Source of the DNA: Anaerolineae bacterium
GTDB lineage: Bacteria > Chloroflexota > Anaerolineae > 4572-78 > J111
Length of the DNA stretch: 64,000 nt
Direction: 5' to 3'
NCBI GenBank assembly: GCA_023382535.1
Contig: JAHDWA010000003.1
Coordinates: 348,947 to 412,946 of the forward strand
Shown in pieces: positions 47,166-56,834 of this stretch. The notes under the pieces were generated by a model. It saw nothing but the letters and a program-made list of their open reading frames with translations, was not told the origin of the DNA and did no database searches. The stretch's first letter is position 1, and the number at the start of each line of letters is the position of its first letter. Made by a program: the position numbers and the translations under genes.

Positions 47166-50144
47166 ATGGAAAAAGAAACTCTGGACTTGTCTGCAATCCG
47201 TGCTCGTTTGGCCCAAGCCAAAGGCCGGCGCTACTGGCGCAGCCTGGAAGAAGTTGCTGAAACACCCGCCTTTAAGGAGTTTTTGCAGCGGGAGTTTCCT
47301 CAGGGCGCCGCCGAGTGGAGCAACCAGCTCAGTCGCCGCAGCTTTTTCAAGCTGATGGGCGCCTCGCTGGCCCTGGCCGGACTGACCAGTTGTTCCGGCC
47401 AACCGGCGGAGAAAATTCTGCCCTATGTCCGCCAGCCCGAAGAGCTTGTCCCCGGCCAGCCGCTGTTTTATGCCACGGCCATGCCTTTTAGCGGCTACGG
47501 TATCGGCGCGCTGGTGGAGAATCACGAGGGGCGTCCTACCAAACTTGAAGGCAACCCGGACCATCCGGCCAGCCTCGGTTCGTCTGACGTCTGGCTCCAG
47601 GCGTCTATTCTGGAGCTGTACGACCCGGACCGCTCCCAGGTCGTAACCCGCTTTGGCACCCGCATCAGCACCTGGGATACCTTTTTGCAAAATTTACAGG
47701 CTGAACTGGACGATCAGCGAAATAGTGGCGGAGCCGGACTGCGGATTTTGACCGGCCTGGTCACCTCGCCCACCCTGGCCAGCCAACTGGACGCTGTCCT
47801 GGCCGAATTTCCGCAAGCCCGCTGGTACCAGTACGAAGCAGCCGGACAGGATAATGCCCGCGCCGGCGCACGCCTGGCTTTTGGCGAAGATGTTGAGACT
47901 GTTTACAACCTGGCCAATGCCGAGGTTATTCTCTCGCTTGACGCCAACTTTTTACTAGAAGGGCCGGGGCATATTCGCTATGCCCGTGATTTCAGCGATG
48001 GACGGCGGGTTTGGACCGGCCAAACGACCCAGAATCGTTTGTATGTCGTCGAAAGCACACCCACGATTACCGGGGCTAAGGCCGATCATCGCCTGCCTTT
48101 GCGGCCGAGCCAGGTGGAGCTATTTGCTCGCGCTGTGGCCGAGGCCGTCGGGGTGGGGGCCGGGGGAACAGAATTAGCCGAGCATGCCGGCTGGATTGAC
48201 GCCGTAGTGAATGATCTGCAAGCCAATCGAGGCTCAAGCCTGGTCATCGCCGGTCATGAGCAGCCGCCTGTTGTCCATGCCCTTGCTCATGCGATCAATG
48301 ACGCCCTGGGCAATGTTGGGCAGACGGTATTTTATACCGATCCGGTGGCTGCGAATCCGGCCGATGATATGGCTTCACTTACAGAACTGGCCGACGAGAT
48401 GCAGGCCGGGCAGGTGCAGTTGTTGCTTATTCTCGACCAGAATCCGGTTTACGACGCGCCTGCTGACCTGCAATTTGCCGAGCGCATGTTTAACGTTAAA
48501 ACGCGGATTCGTCTCGGTCTGTACGAAGACGAAACGTCGGAGCTATGCCAGTGGCACATTCCGGGGCTGCATTTTCTGGAGACGTGGGGCGACCTGCGGG
48601 CCTACGATGGGACAGTCAGCCTGATCCAGCCGCTTATTGCGCCGCTGTACGACGGTAAATCGCCCTACGAGCTGCTGGCAGCAGTTCTCGGCCAAACCGG
48701 GGTGTCGAATCTTGACCTGGTCCGCAGCTATTGGCAGGAGCAGAACCCGAGCGGCGATTTTGAAGCGATGTGGCGGACAGCGCTGCACAACGGGTTCATG
48801 GAGGATACGGCCCTGCCCACCCGGTCGGTCTCTCTGCAAGCTGATTTTGGCGATGCACCAGAAGCGGGCGACGCGCAGAGCCTGGAACTTGTCTTTCGGC
48901 CTGATCCGTCGCTGTGGGATGGTCGCTTTGCCAACAATGGCTGGCTGCAAGAGCTGCCCCGACCCATCACTAAGCTGACCTGGGATAACGCAGCCATGAT
49001 CAGCCCGACCACTGCCGAGCGGCTGGGATTGGCCGATGAAGAAGTCGTCGAGCTGCGCTATCGCGAGCGGAGTGTGCGTGCGCCGATCTTGATTGTGCCC
49101 GGCCATGCCGATGATACCGTCACCGTTCACCTGGGCTACGGACGTACCCGGGTGGGACAAGTGGGGACCGGCGCTGGCTTTAACGCCTCTGCACTGCGCA
49201 CTTCCGAAGCGCCCTGGTTTGATACGGGCCTGGAAATCGTCAAAACCGGCGAGAGTTATGCCCTGGTCAGAACGCAGGGACATTTTGTAATGGAGGGCCG
49301 CGAGTTGGTACAGTCGGCCTCGCTGCAAGAGTACCAGGCCCAGCCTGATTTTGCCCAGGCGCATGCAGGGGGAGGCGAAGAGGCCGAGCATGTCTCGCTG
49401 TACCCGGAGTACGAGTATGACGGCCATGCCTGGGGCATGACGATTGATCTGACCACCTGTATCGGCTGCAATGCATGCACCATCGCCTGCCAGGCGGAGA
49501 ACAATATTCCGGTGGTTGGCAAGGACCAGGTGGCGCGGGGCCGGGAGATGCACTGGATTCGGGTAGACACCTATTTTGAAGGGGGACTTGATAATCCAAC
49601 AGCTCATTTTCAGCCCGTGCCTTGTATGCACTGTGAGAAAGCGCCGTGCGAGCCGGTCTGTCCGGTAGGTGCAACTGTCCACAGCTCAGAAGGGCTGAAC
49701 GAAATGGTTTACAACCGCTGCGTAGGGACGCGCTACTGTTCCAACAACTGCCCCTATAAAGTACGCCGGTTTAATTTCTTCCAGTACAGTAATGAAGATG
49801 TGCCGGTATTCAAATTGTTGATGAATCCTGATGTGACGGTGCGCCAGCGGGGCGTGATGGAAAAATGCACGTACTGCGTGCAGCGCATCAACGCGGCGCG
49901 CATCGAGGCCAAAAAGGAAAACCGGGCCGTTCGCGATGGCGAGGTACTGACTGCCTGCCAGCAGGCCTGTCCAACTCAGGCAATTATTTTTGGCAATATC
50001 AATGACCCGGAGAGTCAAGTGGCCCGGTCTAAAGCAACTCCGTTAAATTATGGGCTGCTAACCGAACTGAACACCCAACCTCGGACCACCTACCTGGCCG
50101 AAGTTAAGAATCCCAACGGTGAACTGGGAGGTGAAATAAGCTGA
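47166..50144 (+). CDS. actB: alternative complex III subunit ActB, molybdopterin-like plus Fe-S
   Basis: A 992-aa fusion of a molybdopterin-oxidoreductase-like part and a ferredoxin-like part. A Tat-type motif [18 protein letters not shown] (about residues 56-75) indicates export. The C-terminal third has the Fe-S ligands [37 protein letters not shown] and CTYCVQ...ACQQACP, fitting several [4Fe-4S] and one [3Fe-4S] cluster as in other ActB. ActB proteins usually hold no molybdenum cofactor. The stop overlaps actC (TGATG). Confidence 0.93.
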   Translation: MEKETLDLSAIRARLAQAKGRRYWRSLEEVAETPAFKEFLQREFPQGAAEWSNQLSRRSFFKLMGASLALAGLTSCSGQPAEKILPYVRQPEELVPGQPLFYATAMPFSGYGIGALVENHEGRPTKLEGNPDHPASLGSSDVWLQASILELYDPDRSQVVTRFGTRISTWDTFLQNLQAELDDQRNSGGAGLRILTGLVTSPTLASQLDAVLAEFPQARWYQYEAAGQDNARAGARLAFGEDVETVYNLANAEVILSLDANFLLEGPGHIRYARDFSDGRRVWTGQTTQNRLYVVESTPTITGAKADHRLPLRPSQVELFARAVAEAVGVGAGGTELAEHAGWIDAVVNDLQANRGSSLVIAGHEQPPVVHALAHAINDALGNVGQTVFYTDPVAANPADDMASLTELADEMQAGQVQLLLILDQNPVYDAPADLQFAERMFNVKTRIRLGLYEDETSELCQWHIPGLHFLETWGDLRAYDGTVSLIQPLIAPLYDGKSPYELLAAVLGQTGVSNLDLVRSYWQEQNPSGDFEAMWRTALHNGFMEDTALPTRSVSLQADFGDAPEAGDAQSLELVFRPDPSLWDGRFANNGWLQELPRPITKLTWDNAAMISPTTAERLGLADEEVVELRYRERSVRAPILIVPGHADDTVTVHLGYGRTRVGQVGTGAGFNASALRTSEAPWFDTGLEIVKTGESYALVRTQGHFVMEGRELVQSASLQEYQAQPDFAQAHAGGGEEAEHVSLYPEYEYDGHAWGMTIDLTTCIGCNACTIACQAENNIPVVGKDQVARGREMHWIRVDTYFEGGLDNPTAHFQPVPCMHCEKAPCEPVCPVGATVHSSEGLNEMVYNRCVGTRYCSNNCPYKVRRFNFFQYSNEDVPVFKLLMNPDVTVRQRGVMEKCTYCVQRINAARIEAKKENRAVRDGEVLTACQQACPTQAIIFGNINDPESQVARSKATPLNYGLLTELNTQPRTTYLAEVKNPNGELGGEIS

Positions 50145-51523
50145 TGCAATCATCGGAGTCGTTAAAGAAAACCTCACAGGTGGATTTGCCCGCCTCGGTC
50201 ATCGGGCCGGGCTATACTTATGGCTCAGTCACCGATAAGATCAGCACGATTGTATTGTCGGGCCGGACCCCCCTGGCCTGGTTGATGGCCTTTGCCCTGG
50301 CGTCGGTGGGAACGGCTATGTTGTTTGGCACGATTGCCTATTTGTTGTACCGGGGCGTCGGTATCTGGGGTATCAATATTCCGGTTGGCTGGGGTTTCGA
50401 CATCGTTAACTTCGTTTGGTGGATTGGAATTGGCCATGCTGGAACACTTATTTCGGCTATCCTCTTGCTCTTTCGGCAGCAGTGGCGGACCTCGATCAAC
50501 CGTTTCGCTGAGGCGATGACTCTTTTTGCGGTGGCTTGTGCCGGGCTGTACCCCTTGCTTCACATGGGCCGTCCCTGGTTCTTTTACTGGACGATGCCCT
50601 ATCCCAACACCTTTGGCTTGTGGCCCCAATTTCGCAGCCCGCTGGTCTGGGATGTGTTCGCCATTTCAACCTACGCCACCGTGTCGTTCCTGTTCTGGTA
50701 CACCGGTCTAATTCCCGACCTGGCCACCTTGCGCGACCGGGCCAAAAATCCTCTCCTGCGCATCTTATATGGGATTTTTGCTTTAGGCTGGCGTAACTCT
50801 GCCGCCCACTGGAATCGTTACCATGCGGCTTACCTGCTGCTGGCAGCGCTGTCTACTCCCCTGGTCGTGTCGGTGCACAGCGTGGTCAGCCTTGACTTTT
50901 CGGCGGGTGTTATCCCTGGCTGGCACGCGACGATGTTCCCGCCTTACTTTGTGGCCGGAGCTATCTTCTCCGGTTTTGCCATGGTCTTGACCCTGGCCAT
51001 TCCCTTGCGCCGGGTATACGGCCTGGAAGATTTTATCACCATGCGCCATATCAACAACATGGCCAAGATCATGTTGGTCACCGGCCTGATCGTCTTTTAC
51101 GGTTATATGATGGAACTGTTCATGGGCTGGTACAGCGGCAATCAGTATGAAGGTTATCTCATTTTTAACCGCATGCAGGGTCCCTACGCACCGCTTTACT
51201 GGGCCCTTATCTTCTGCAATGGGTTGGTGCCGCAGTTGCTGTGGTTCCGCAGGATCAGAAACAACCTGCTGGTCTTGTTTATTATCTCGCTGATTGTGAA
51301 TGTTGGCATGTGGCTGGAGCGTTTTGTCATCATTGTGACCAGTCTGCACCGCGATTTTCTGCCCTCTTCCTGGGGCATGTACTACCCCACGATTTTCGAC
51401 TGGACCATGTTCATCGGCACAATCGGTTTCTTTCTGACTCTGCTGTTATTATTTATCCGGGTGCTGCCGGTTATTTCTATTTTTGAAATGCGCGAACTGG
51501 TGCCGGAGAGTGAAAACGTATGA
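50144..51523 (+). CDS. actC: alternative complex III subunit ActC, NrfD-like quinol-binding membrane protein
   Basis: A 459-aa protein with about ten membrane segments, of the NrfD/PsrC family. Signs are [77 protein letters not shown] and MEWYSG-type [10 protein letters not shown]. It should bind menaquinol on the outer side. Overlaps actB before and actD after. Confidence 0.94.
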   Translation: MQSSESLKKTSQVDLPASVIGPGYTYGSVTDKISTIVLSGRTPLAWLMAFALASVGTAMLFGTIAYLLYRGVGIWGINIPVGWGFDIVNFVWWIGIGHAGTLISAILLLFRQQWRTSINRFAEAMTLFAVACAGLYPLLHMGRPWFFYWTMPYPNTFGLWPQFRSPLVWDVFAISTYATVSFLFWYTGLIPDLATLRDRAKNPLLRILYGIFALGWRNSAAHWNRYHAAYLLLAALSTPLVVSVHSVVSLDFSAGVIPGWHATMFPPYFVAGAIFSGFAMVLTLAIPLRRVYGLEDFITMRHINNMAKIMLVTGLIVFYGYMMELFMGWYSGNQYEGYLIFNRMQGPYAPLYWALIFCNGLVPQLLWFRRIRNNLLVLFIISLIVNVGMWLERFVIIVTSLHRDFLPSSWGMYYPTIFDWTMFIGTIGFFLTLLLLFIRVLPVISIFEMRELVPESENV

Positions 51524-52071
51524 AAGACACGACGATCTACGGCCTGTTAGCAGAGTTTACCACCCCGGAAGCCTTGATTGAGGCGACCCATCAGGCTCAC
51601 GAGGCCGGGTACCGCCGGATGGATGCCTATACTCCGTATCCCATCGAGGAAGTAGGGCATGCCCTGGGCGCGCGGGGCACGCGCCTGCCGTATATTGTTT
51701 TGGCCGGGGGAATACTGGGCGCTATCGGCGGGTATTTTTTGCAATATTACGCTTCGGTGATTGATTATCCGCTCAATGTGGGCGGGCGTCCCTACCATAG
51801 CTGGCCCTCTTTTATCCCGGCCACCTTTGAGACAACGGTACTGCTGGCCGCTTTTGCCGCCGTGCTGGGGATGCTGGCCCTCAACGGGCTGCCTCAGCCC
51901 TACCATCCGGTCTTCGGCGTGCCCGGCTTTGAGGCAGCCACGCGGGACCGCTTTTTCCTACAAATAGAAGCCAGAGACCCGAAGTTTGACCTGGAAGAAA
52001 CCAGGAATTTTCTTGAAAGTTTCCATCCCGAAAAAGTGTCGGAGATAGAGCGGTACAAGTACCCGGGGTAG
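51520..52071 (+). CDS. actD: alternative complex III subunit ActD
   Basis: A 183-aa protein with two membrane segments (about residues 60-80 and 100-122), family sign [38 protein letters not shown] at the N-terminus, and FSLIEARD-type [21 protein letters not shown] at the end. The ATG overlaps the actC stop. The region after its stop is repeat-rich and separates it from actE. Confidence 0.93.
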   Translation: MKDTTIYGLLAEFTTPEALIEATHQAHEAGYRRMDAYTPYPIEEVGHALGARGTRLPYIVLAGGILGAIGGYFLQYYASVIDYPLNVGGRPYHSWPSFIPATFETTVLLAAFAAVLGMLALNGLPQPYHPVFGVPGFEAATRDRFFLQIEARDPKFDLEETRNFLESFHPEKVSEIERYKYPG

Positions 52072-52113
52072 AGGAAGATGGAAGATAGAGGATAGTGGAT
52101 AGAGGGTGGAAGG

Positions 52114-52631
52114 ATGGAAGGCGTTATGGAGGATGGCGAAAGAGCAATACGGGTCATTAAAAGTTTTCGAGATTTGAATGTGTATAAGCTGGCGCTTGAA
52201 CAGGCCAAGAGGATTTTTGTAATCAGCAGAGATTTTCCGAAAGAAGGTATGAAGCTGCTTTTGTGAGAGCGTTCGGAAACCCGCAGCGGCAACCTTGCCA
52301 CCGGCGCTCGTCCGGCGATAAAGTCGCCGGACTATCCCACAGCGCCCGATTAATCGGGCTAAAGCCGGGTTGACCCGGCGCTGTTCCATAGCCCTGGCAT
52401 TCATGCCAGGGCGGGCCAGGCCAATGAAATAGTTTCCGAACGCTTTCGGACAAGTTAAATAAGGCTCTTGGCGAAGCAATGGAAACCCAAGCCTGGCTTG
52501 ATCATGCCCGTGAATGTAGCTATATCAATCGTGACCTGTACATGGAGTTAGATCAAGCCTGGCAATATATCGGAGCTATGCTCAACCGAATGATTCAAAA
52601 AGCTGACATTTTCTGCAAAGCGGCCAAGTGA
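52114..52631 (+). pseudogene. decayed four-helix-bundle (S23/IVP-type) gene inside the act operon
   Basis: MEDGERAIRVIKSFRDLNVYKLALEQAKRIFVISRDFPKE (52126 onward) matches the start of the 23S-rRNA-intervening-sequence/four-helix-bundle family. The second helix block is missing and the frame shifts, so that YEAAFV appears in the next frame at 52248-52265. A hairpin-rich insertion follows. After it the family continues as KLNKALGEAMETQAWLDHARECSYINRDLYMELDQAWQYIGAMLNRMIQKA to a TGA at 52629-52631. So the gene suffered a deletion and an insertion and is not functional. Confidence 0.8.
52268..52444. mobile_element. non-coding hairpin-rich insertion (MITE-like), about 177 bp
   Basis: Ends are 13-bp perfect inverted repeats AGCGTTCGGAAAC (52268-52280) and its complement (52432-52444). 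Inside are GTCCGGCGA/TCGCCGGAC (52310-52332), the palindrome GCCCGATTAATCGGGC (52344-52359), GCCGGGT/ACCCGGC (52364-52379) and GCCCTGGCAT/ATGCCAGGGC (52391-52412), with AGCGCC/GGCGCT enclosing the second and third. There is no ORF of note. It splits the four-helix-bundle gene. A clear target duplication was not found. Confidence 0.8.
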
Positions 52632-52638
52632 GGCACTT

Positions 52639-53286
52639 ATGAGATTCTTAGGGAATTTCAAATCCTACTTTAACTTCTACCCACTACTCACTACTCACAA
52701 TCTACTATCTACTATCTACTATCTACTATTTTCTGTTACCTGCCTGCTGTTCCTCACCGGCTGCTGGTACGATATGCGCGATCAGGCCAAAGTCAAGCCG
52801 CTGGAATCCAGCGATTTCTTCCTGGATGGCCAGGCCTCCCGGCCGCTGCTGCCTGATACCGTTTCTCGGGGAAACCTTGATCTGGATATGGCCCTGTACC
52901 AGGGCATGAATGAGGATGATACGCCGGTGGATGCTTTCCCGGTTGAGATTACCCGTGAGGTCCTGGAGCGCGGGCATCAACAGTACGATATTTTCTGCTC
53001 GCCATGCCACGGTCGCCTGGGCAATGGCCAGGGAATGATTGTGCAGCGGGGCTTCAAGGCGCCGCCCTCGTTCCACATTGATCGCCTGCGCGAAGCACCG
53101 CCCGGTTATTATTATGATGTTATTACCCACGGTTTTGGGGTGATGTACAGCTACGCCTCACGGGTTCCGCCGGAAGATCGTTGGGCCATTATTGCCTATA
53201 TCAAGGCGCTGCAACTCAGTCAAAATGCTACGATGGACGACGTGCCTCCCGACCAGCGCGGTAGATTAGAGGAGCCAGGCCAATGA
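52639..53286 (+). CDS. actE: alternative complex III subunit ActE, monohaem cytochrome c lipoprotein
   Basis: A 215-aa cytochrome. The signal peptide ends with a lipobox LFLTGC (about residues 36-41), so it is a lipoprotein on the outer face. The haem site is CSPCHG (about residue 119), with a Met ligand expected in the FGVMYSYASRV segment. The hydrophobic part of the signal (YYPLLTTHNLL...IYYLL) is encoded by CTACTAT heptamers. The end overlaps actF by ATGA. It passes electrons between ActA and the oxidase. Confidence 0.92.
   Translation: MRFLGNFKSYFNFYPLLTTHNLLSTIYYLLFSVTCLLFLTGCWYDMRDQAKVKPLESSDFFLDGQASRPLLPDTVSRGNLDLDMALYQGMNEDDTPVDAFPVEITREVLERGHQQYDIFCSPCHGRLGNGQGMIVQRGFKAPPSFHIDRLREAPPGYYYDVITHGFGVMYSYASRVPPEDRWAIIAYIKALQLSQNATMDDVPPDQRGRLEEPGQ
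52677..52733. repeat. CTACTAT/CTACTCA tandem repeat encoding the ActE signal peptide
   Basis: TCTACCCACTACTCACTACTC is followed by CTATCTACTATCTACTATCT units. The array encodes the N-terminal hydrophobic stretch of ActE in frame. Confidence 0.75.
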
Positions 53287-54476
53287 GTCAGAACCAAATT
53301 CCACCTGTCCTGAATCGTTTACAGACTCTCGCTCTTATCGTCGGAGGCGTTGGTTTGGTTCTTCTGGTGATCGGTTGGTTTTTGAGTCCGGCGCAGTTTT
53401 TCCCGGCTTACCTGGTCGGCTATATCCTCTGGGTGCAGGTAGCCCTCGGCTGCCTGGCTATTTTAATGATTTACACGATGACCGGCGGCGGCTGGGGCTA
53501 CGTGACTCAGCGCATTCTGCGGGCCGGCATGTTGACCTTGCCGCTGTTAGCCGTATTATTTTTGCCGCTGCTGCTGGGGTTGCCGGCTCTTTATGAGTGG
53601 GCGCGCCCAGACGTGGTGGCTCACGACGAAGTATTGCAGCACAAGTCGCTCTACCTGAATATACCCTTTTTTATCGCTCGCACGGTGCTCTACTTTGTCG
53701 TTTGGATTGGGCTGGCCTTTCTGCTTAATCGGCGGCTGCTCCAATTGGATCAATCGTTTGACCTGGCTACAGGCCGCCGCCTGCGCGGCATCAGCGGGCT
53801 GGGTTTGGGTGCGTTTGGGCTGACCGTCACCTTTGCCTCGATTGACTGGATGATGTCCATTGAGCCGCACTGGTTCTCGACAATTTACGGCTTTATGTTT
53901 GCAACCGGTGCCGTGGCGGCGGCTTTTGCCTTTGCCATTATCGCCCTGAATTGGCTGATGAAACGCACTTCGCTGGCGGAAGTCGTCTCAACGCTGAATG
54001 TCAACGACCTGGGCAACTTTTTGCTGGCCGGGGTCATGCTCTGGGCTTACATGACCCTGTCGCAGTATTTAATTATTTGGTCCGCCAACCTGGCCGAAGA
54101 GACGCCCTGGATTTACCGCCGCACCACGGGCGGCTGGGAAGTCGTCGGCCTGCTGCTGACCGTTTTTCACTTTTTTGCGCCGTTCCTGGTACTGCTTTCG
54201 CGGACGGTCAAACGCCGGATCAGTTGGTTGGTCAACGTGGCCGGCCTGGTCTTGTTGATGCGCCTGGTTGACCTGTACTGGCTGATCATCCCGGCCTTTC
54301 ACGAGAGCTTTTATCTCGACTGGCTGCTTATTGTTGCGCCCATTGCTGTTGGCGGCCTCTGGCTGGCCGTGTTTATCTGGCAGTTGAAAAAGCAATCGTT
54401 ATTACCTCTTTATGATGCCGGCGTAGAGGAGAAATTGCTGGATTATGGAAGAACACAAACCTCAACCCATTCCTGA
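53283..54476 (+). CDS. actF: alternative complex III subunit ActF, NrfD-like membrane protein
   Basis: A 397-aa protein with about ten membrane segments, the second NrfD-like subunit of ACIII. Signs are YLVGYILWVQVALGCLAILMIYTMTGGGWG, HKSLYLNIPFFIARTVLYF, FASIDWMMSIEPHWFSTIYGFMF and YLIIWSANLAEETPWIYRRTTGGW. The 3' end overlaps the next gene by 32 nt. Confidence 0.94.
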   Translation: MSQNQIPPVLNRLQTLALIVGGVGLVLLVIGWFLSPAQFFPAYLVGYILWVQVALGCLAILMIYTMTGGGWGYVTQRILRAGMLTLPLLAVLFLPLLLGLPALYEWARPDVVAHDEVLQHKSLYLNIPFFIARTVLYFVVWIGLAFLLNRRLLQLDQSFDLATGRRLRGISGLGLGAFGLTVTFASIDWMMSIEPHWFSTIYGFMFATGAVAAAFAFAIIALNWLMKRTSLAEVVSTLNVNDLGNFLLAGVMLWAYMTLSQYLIIWSANLAEETPWIYRRTTGGWEVVGLLLTVFHFFAPFLVLLSRTVKRRISWLVNVAGLVLLMRLVDLYWLIIPAFHESFYLDWLLIVAPIAVGGLWLAVFIWQLKKQSLLPLYDAGVEEKLLDYGRTQTSTHS

Positions 54477-54855
54477 GGAAAGCCTGAAACTGGGCTACGA
54501 AGTTAGAGATATTAATTTACGCAACCTGGTCTGGTTGACCGTAATCCTGATCGTTGTCGTTGGAGCTATTGTGGGAGTGGTCGGTTTAATGTACGGGTTT
54601 TTAAATGCCAGCACGGCGGCTCGTACCGCTCCGCCCCCCCCTTTGCTGGAGGAAGCCCAGGGATTACCCCCCGGACCCCTTTTGCAGCGCGATCCGGAGC
54701 AGTCTATGCGGCGGGAGAGTGATGAGACGGATGCCCTTTTGAACAGCTATGGTTGGGTAGACAAGGAAGCCGGGGTGGTCCGTATTCCGATCGAGCGGGC
54801 CATTGAGTTGACCCTGGAGCGAGGGCTACCCACTCGCCCGCAGGATGAAGAGTGA
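54445..54855 (+). CDS. small membrane protein of act-cox operons
   Basis: A 136-aa protein with one membrane segment (about residues 27-50, LVWLTVILIVVVGAIVGVVGLMYGF) and an external part rich in Pro and Glu that ends with LLNSYGWVDKEAGVVRIPIERAIELTLERGLP. This Y-G-W-V-D...G-V-R-I-P-I pattern recurs in unnamed proteins of ACIII/oxidase operons, where it is suspected to be an accessory subunit. The start lies within actF. No cofactor motif is present. Confidence 0.75.
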   Translation: MEEHKPQPIPEESLKLGYEVRDINLRNLVWLTVILIVVVGAIVGVVGLMYGFLNASTAARTAPPPPLLEEAQGLPPGPLLQRDPEQSMRRESDETDALLNSYGWVDKEAGVVRIPIERAIELTLERGLPTRPQDEE

Positions 54856-54879
54856 CAAAGAAAGCGGAAGGTTGGAGGA

Positions 54880-55833
54880 GTGGAAGACTGGAAGGTTGGA
54901 AGTAAAAAAGTGAAACGTCAAAGATTAAAGGGTCAAGTCGGGAAAACTGAAAATTTTAGATCTGTAAATCATTCTCTATCCTCTGTCTTCTATCTTCTAT
55001 CTTCTATCTTCTATCTTCTATCCGCTATCTTTTTACCCGGAGCCGCGCCCGCTCAAGCCGATGGGTCGCACCCGGCGGATGAGGTCATCAAGGGCGTCGA
55101 GTTTGAGCAGAAGTTGAGCCAGCAGCTTCCGCTGGACTTGACCTTTTTGGATGAGGCCGGCCAATCGGTGGAGCTGGCCGATTATTTTGACCAAAAGCCG
55201 GTCATCCTGGTTTTTGCCTATTACGACTGTCCGATGCTTTGTACCCTGGTGTTAAATGGGTTGGTGGCCAGCCTGAATGACTTGACCTTTGATGCGGGCA
55301 ACCAGTTCGAGATTGTCACCGTCAGCATTGACCCCACCGAAACGTCAGCCCTGGCGGCGGCTAAAAAAGCTGTCTATCTGGAGCAGTATCAGCGGCCCGG
55401 CGCTGCCGACGGCTGGCACTTCCTCACCGGCGAGCAGGTGGCGATTGACCAGTTAACCCAGGCGGCCGGCTTTCACTACAATTATGACCAGGAGAAGGAC
55501 GAGTATGCCCACCCAACCGGGATCATGGTCGTGACGCCGCAAGGAAAGATCGCCCGCTATTTCTACGGGATTGACTTCCCGGCCAGAGATCTGCGCCTGG
55601 GACTGGTCGAAGCGGCGGCCAATAAGATTGGCTCGCCGGTAGACCAACTGCTGCTGCTGTGCTATCACTACGATCCGCTGGTAGGCGAGTACACGCTGAC
55701 AATTATGAATATTATCCGTCTGGCCGGACTGATCACCATCGGCGCCATTGGTGTGTTTGTGGCGGTGTTGCTGCGGCGCGACCGGGCGCGAACGTTGAAC
55801 CATCCGGCTTTATCAAAAACCTACAAATTTTAG
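54880..55833 (+). CDS. SCO1/SenC copper chaperone for the oxidase CuA site
   Basis: A 317-aa protein with a thioredoxin-like SCO domain: ILVFAYYDCPMLCTLVL (copper ligands C-x3-C), IVTVSIDPTETSALAAAKK and a His in YAHPTGIMVVTPQGKI. A C-terminal membrane segment (about residues 282-300) is less usual. The signal region (SVFYLLSSIFYLLSAIF) is encoded by TTCTATC heptamers. The start is uncertain: GTG 54880 lies in a GGAAGGTTGGA repeat, and an in-frame start nearer the signal may be used. It supplies copper to CoxB encoded next. Confidence 0.88.
   Translation: MEDWKVGSKKVKRQRLKGQVGKTENFRSVNHSLSSVFYLLSSIFYLLSAIFLPGAAPAQADGSHPADEVIKGVEFEQKLSQQLPLDLTFLDEAGQSVELADYFDQKPVILVFAYYDCPMLCTLVLNGLVASLNDLTFDAGNQFEIVTVSIDPTETSALAAAKKAVYLEQYQRPGAADGWHFLTGEQVAIDQLTQAAGFHYNYDQEKDEYAHPTGIMVVTPQGKIARYFYGIDFPARDLRLGLVEAAANKIGSPVDQLLLLCYHYDPLVGEYTLTIMNIIRLAGLITIGAIGVFVAVLLRRDRARTLNHPALSKTYKF
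54971..55030. repeat. TTCTATC tandem repeat encoding the SCO signal peptide
   Basis: TTCTATCTTCTATCTTCTATC in exact 7-nt steps, preceded by related CTCTATCCTCTG. It encodes SSVFYLLSSIFYLLS. Another GGAAG-type array (54858-54905) lies just before. Confidence 0.78.
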
Positions 55834-55862
55834 GCTGGGATTAAGGATTATAAGAAAAGATT

Positions 55863-56834
55863 ATGTGGGATTTTCCGTTATTTCCAGATCAAGCGTCCTC
55901 CATTGCCGGTGGCGTGGACGCCGTTTATTTCTTACTGACCGGCCTGAGTCTATTCTTTGCCCTGACCGTTTTGTTTTTTATCCTCTTTTTTGCCATTAGA
56001 TACCGGCGCGGTTCCAATGCCGATCGTTCAGGGATAGTTCTCGAGAGCAGAAAGTTGGAGCTTTTCTGGTCAGTAGTGCCTTTGCTGCTGGCCCTGGGTG
56101 TATTTGTTATTCAAGCAAAAGCTTACTTCGACTTGTATCGCCCGCCGGTTAACGCGCTTGAAATTTACATCGTCGGCCGGCAGTGGATGTGGAAGGCTCA
56201 ACATCCCGAAGGGCAAGAAGAAATCAATCAATTACACGTTCCCATTAACCGCCCGGTGCGCCTGATTATGACCTCGCAGGATGTCATCCACAGTTTTTAT
56301 ATCCCGGCCTTCCGGGTCAAACAAGACGTGCTGCCGGGCCGTTACACCAGTATCTGGTTTCAGGCTACCCAACCCGGCACCTATCACCTCTTCTGCGCCG
56401 AATATTGCGGCACAGATCACGCGGAGATGGGGGGCAGTGTGATTGTCATGCCGGAGGCGGAGTATCAGCAGTGGCTGAGTGGTGGGACAGGCAATGTGCC
56501 CCTGGCTCAGGCGGGCGAAGCCCTGTTTCAACAGCTTGGCTGCGCTACTTGCCATCAAGCGGATAATGAAGGCCGCGGCCCTTCACTGGTGGGTGTGTTT
56601 GGGCAGGAGGTCCAGTTAGAGGGTGGGCAGACCGTTACTGCCGATGAAGAGTATCTCCGCGAGTCGATTATCAATCCCCGCGCCAAGATTGTGGCGGGCT
56701 ATCCCTCGATCATGCCTACCTATCAGGGACAAATCAGTGATGAAGGCTTGCAGCAAATGGTGGCTTATTTGAAATCTTTAACAGCAAATGACGACCAACA
56801 GGCCGGAAGTGAATCGAACGGAGGCGCACAATAA
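55863..56834 (+). CDS. coxB: cytochrome c oxidase subunit II with fused cytochrome c
   Basis: A 323-aa caa3-type subunit II. Two membrane segments (about residues 20-45 and 62-84), a cupredoxin domain with CuA ligands ([12 protein letters not shown] and [13 protein letters not shown]) and a C-terminal cytochrome c domain with CATCHQ and the Met of PSIMPTYQG. The fused haem receives electrons directly from ActA/ActE. The stop overlaps coxA (TAATG). Confidence 0.95.
   Translation: MWDFPLFPDQASSIAGGVDAVYFLLTGLSLFFALTVLFFILFFAIRYRRGSNADRSGIVLESRKLELFWSVVPLLLALGVFVIQAKAYFDLYRPPVNALEIYIVGRQWMWKAQHPEGQEEINQLHVPINRPVRLIMTSQDVIHSFYIPAFRVKQDVLPGRYTSIWFQATQPGTYHLFCAEYCGTDHAEMGGSVIVMPEAEYQQWLSGGTGNVPLAQAGEALFQQLGCATCHQADNEGRGPSLVGVFGQEVQLEGGQTVTADEEYLRESIINPRAKIVAGYPSIMPTYQGQISDEGLQQMVAYLKSLTANDDQQAGSESNGGAQ

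Noticed and set aside
48543..49682. 379-codon antisense ORF opposite actB
   Set aside because: It lies wholly within the strongly supported actB coding region and has no motif or ribosome site.
52268..52444. Coding insertion sequence
   Set aside because: No ORF of useful length in any frame; only hairpins and inverted ends, so it is at most non-autonomous.
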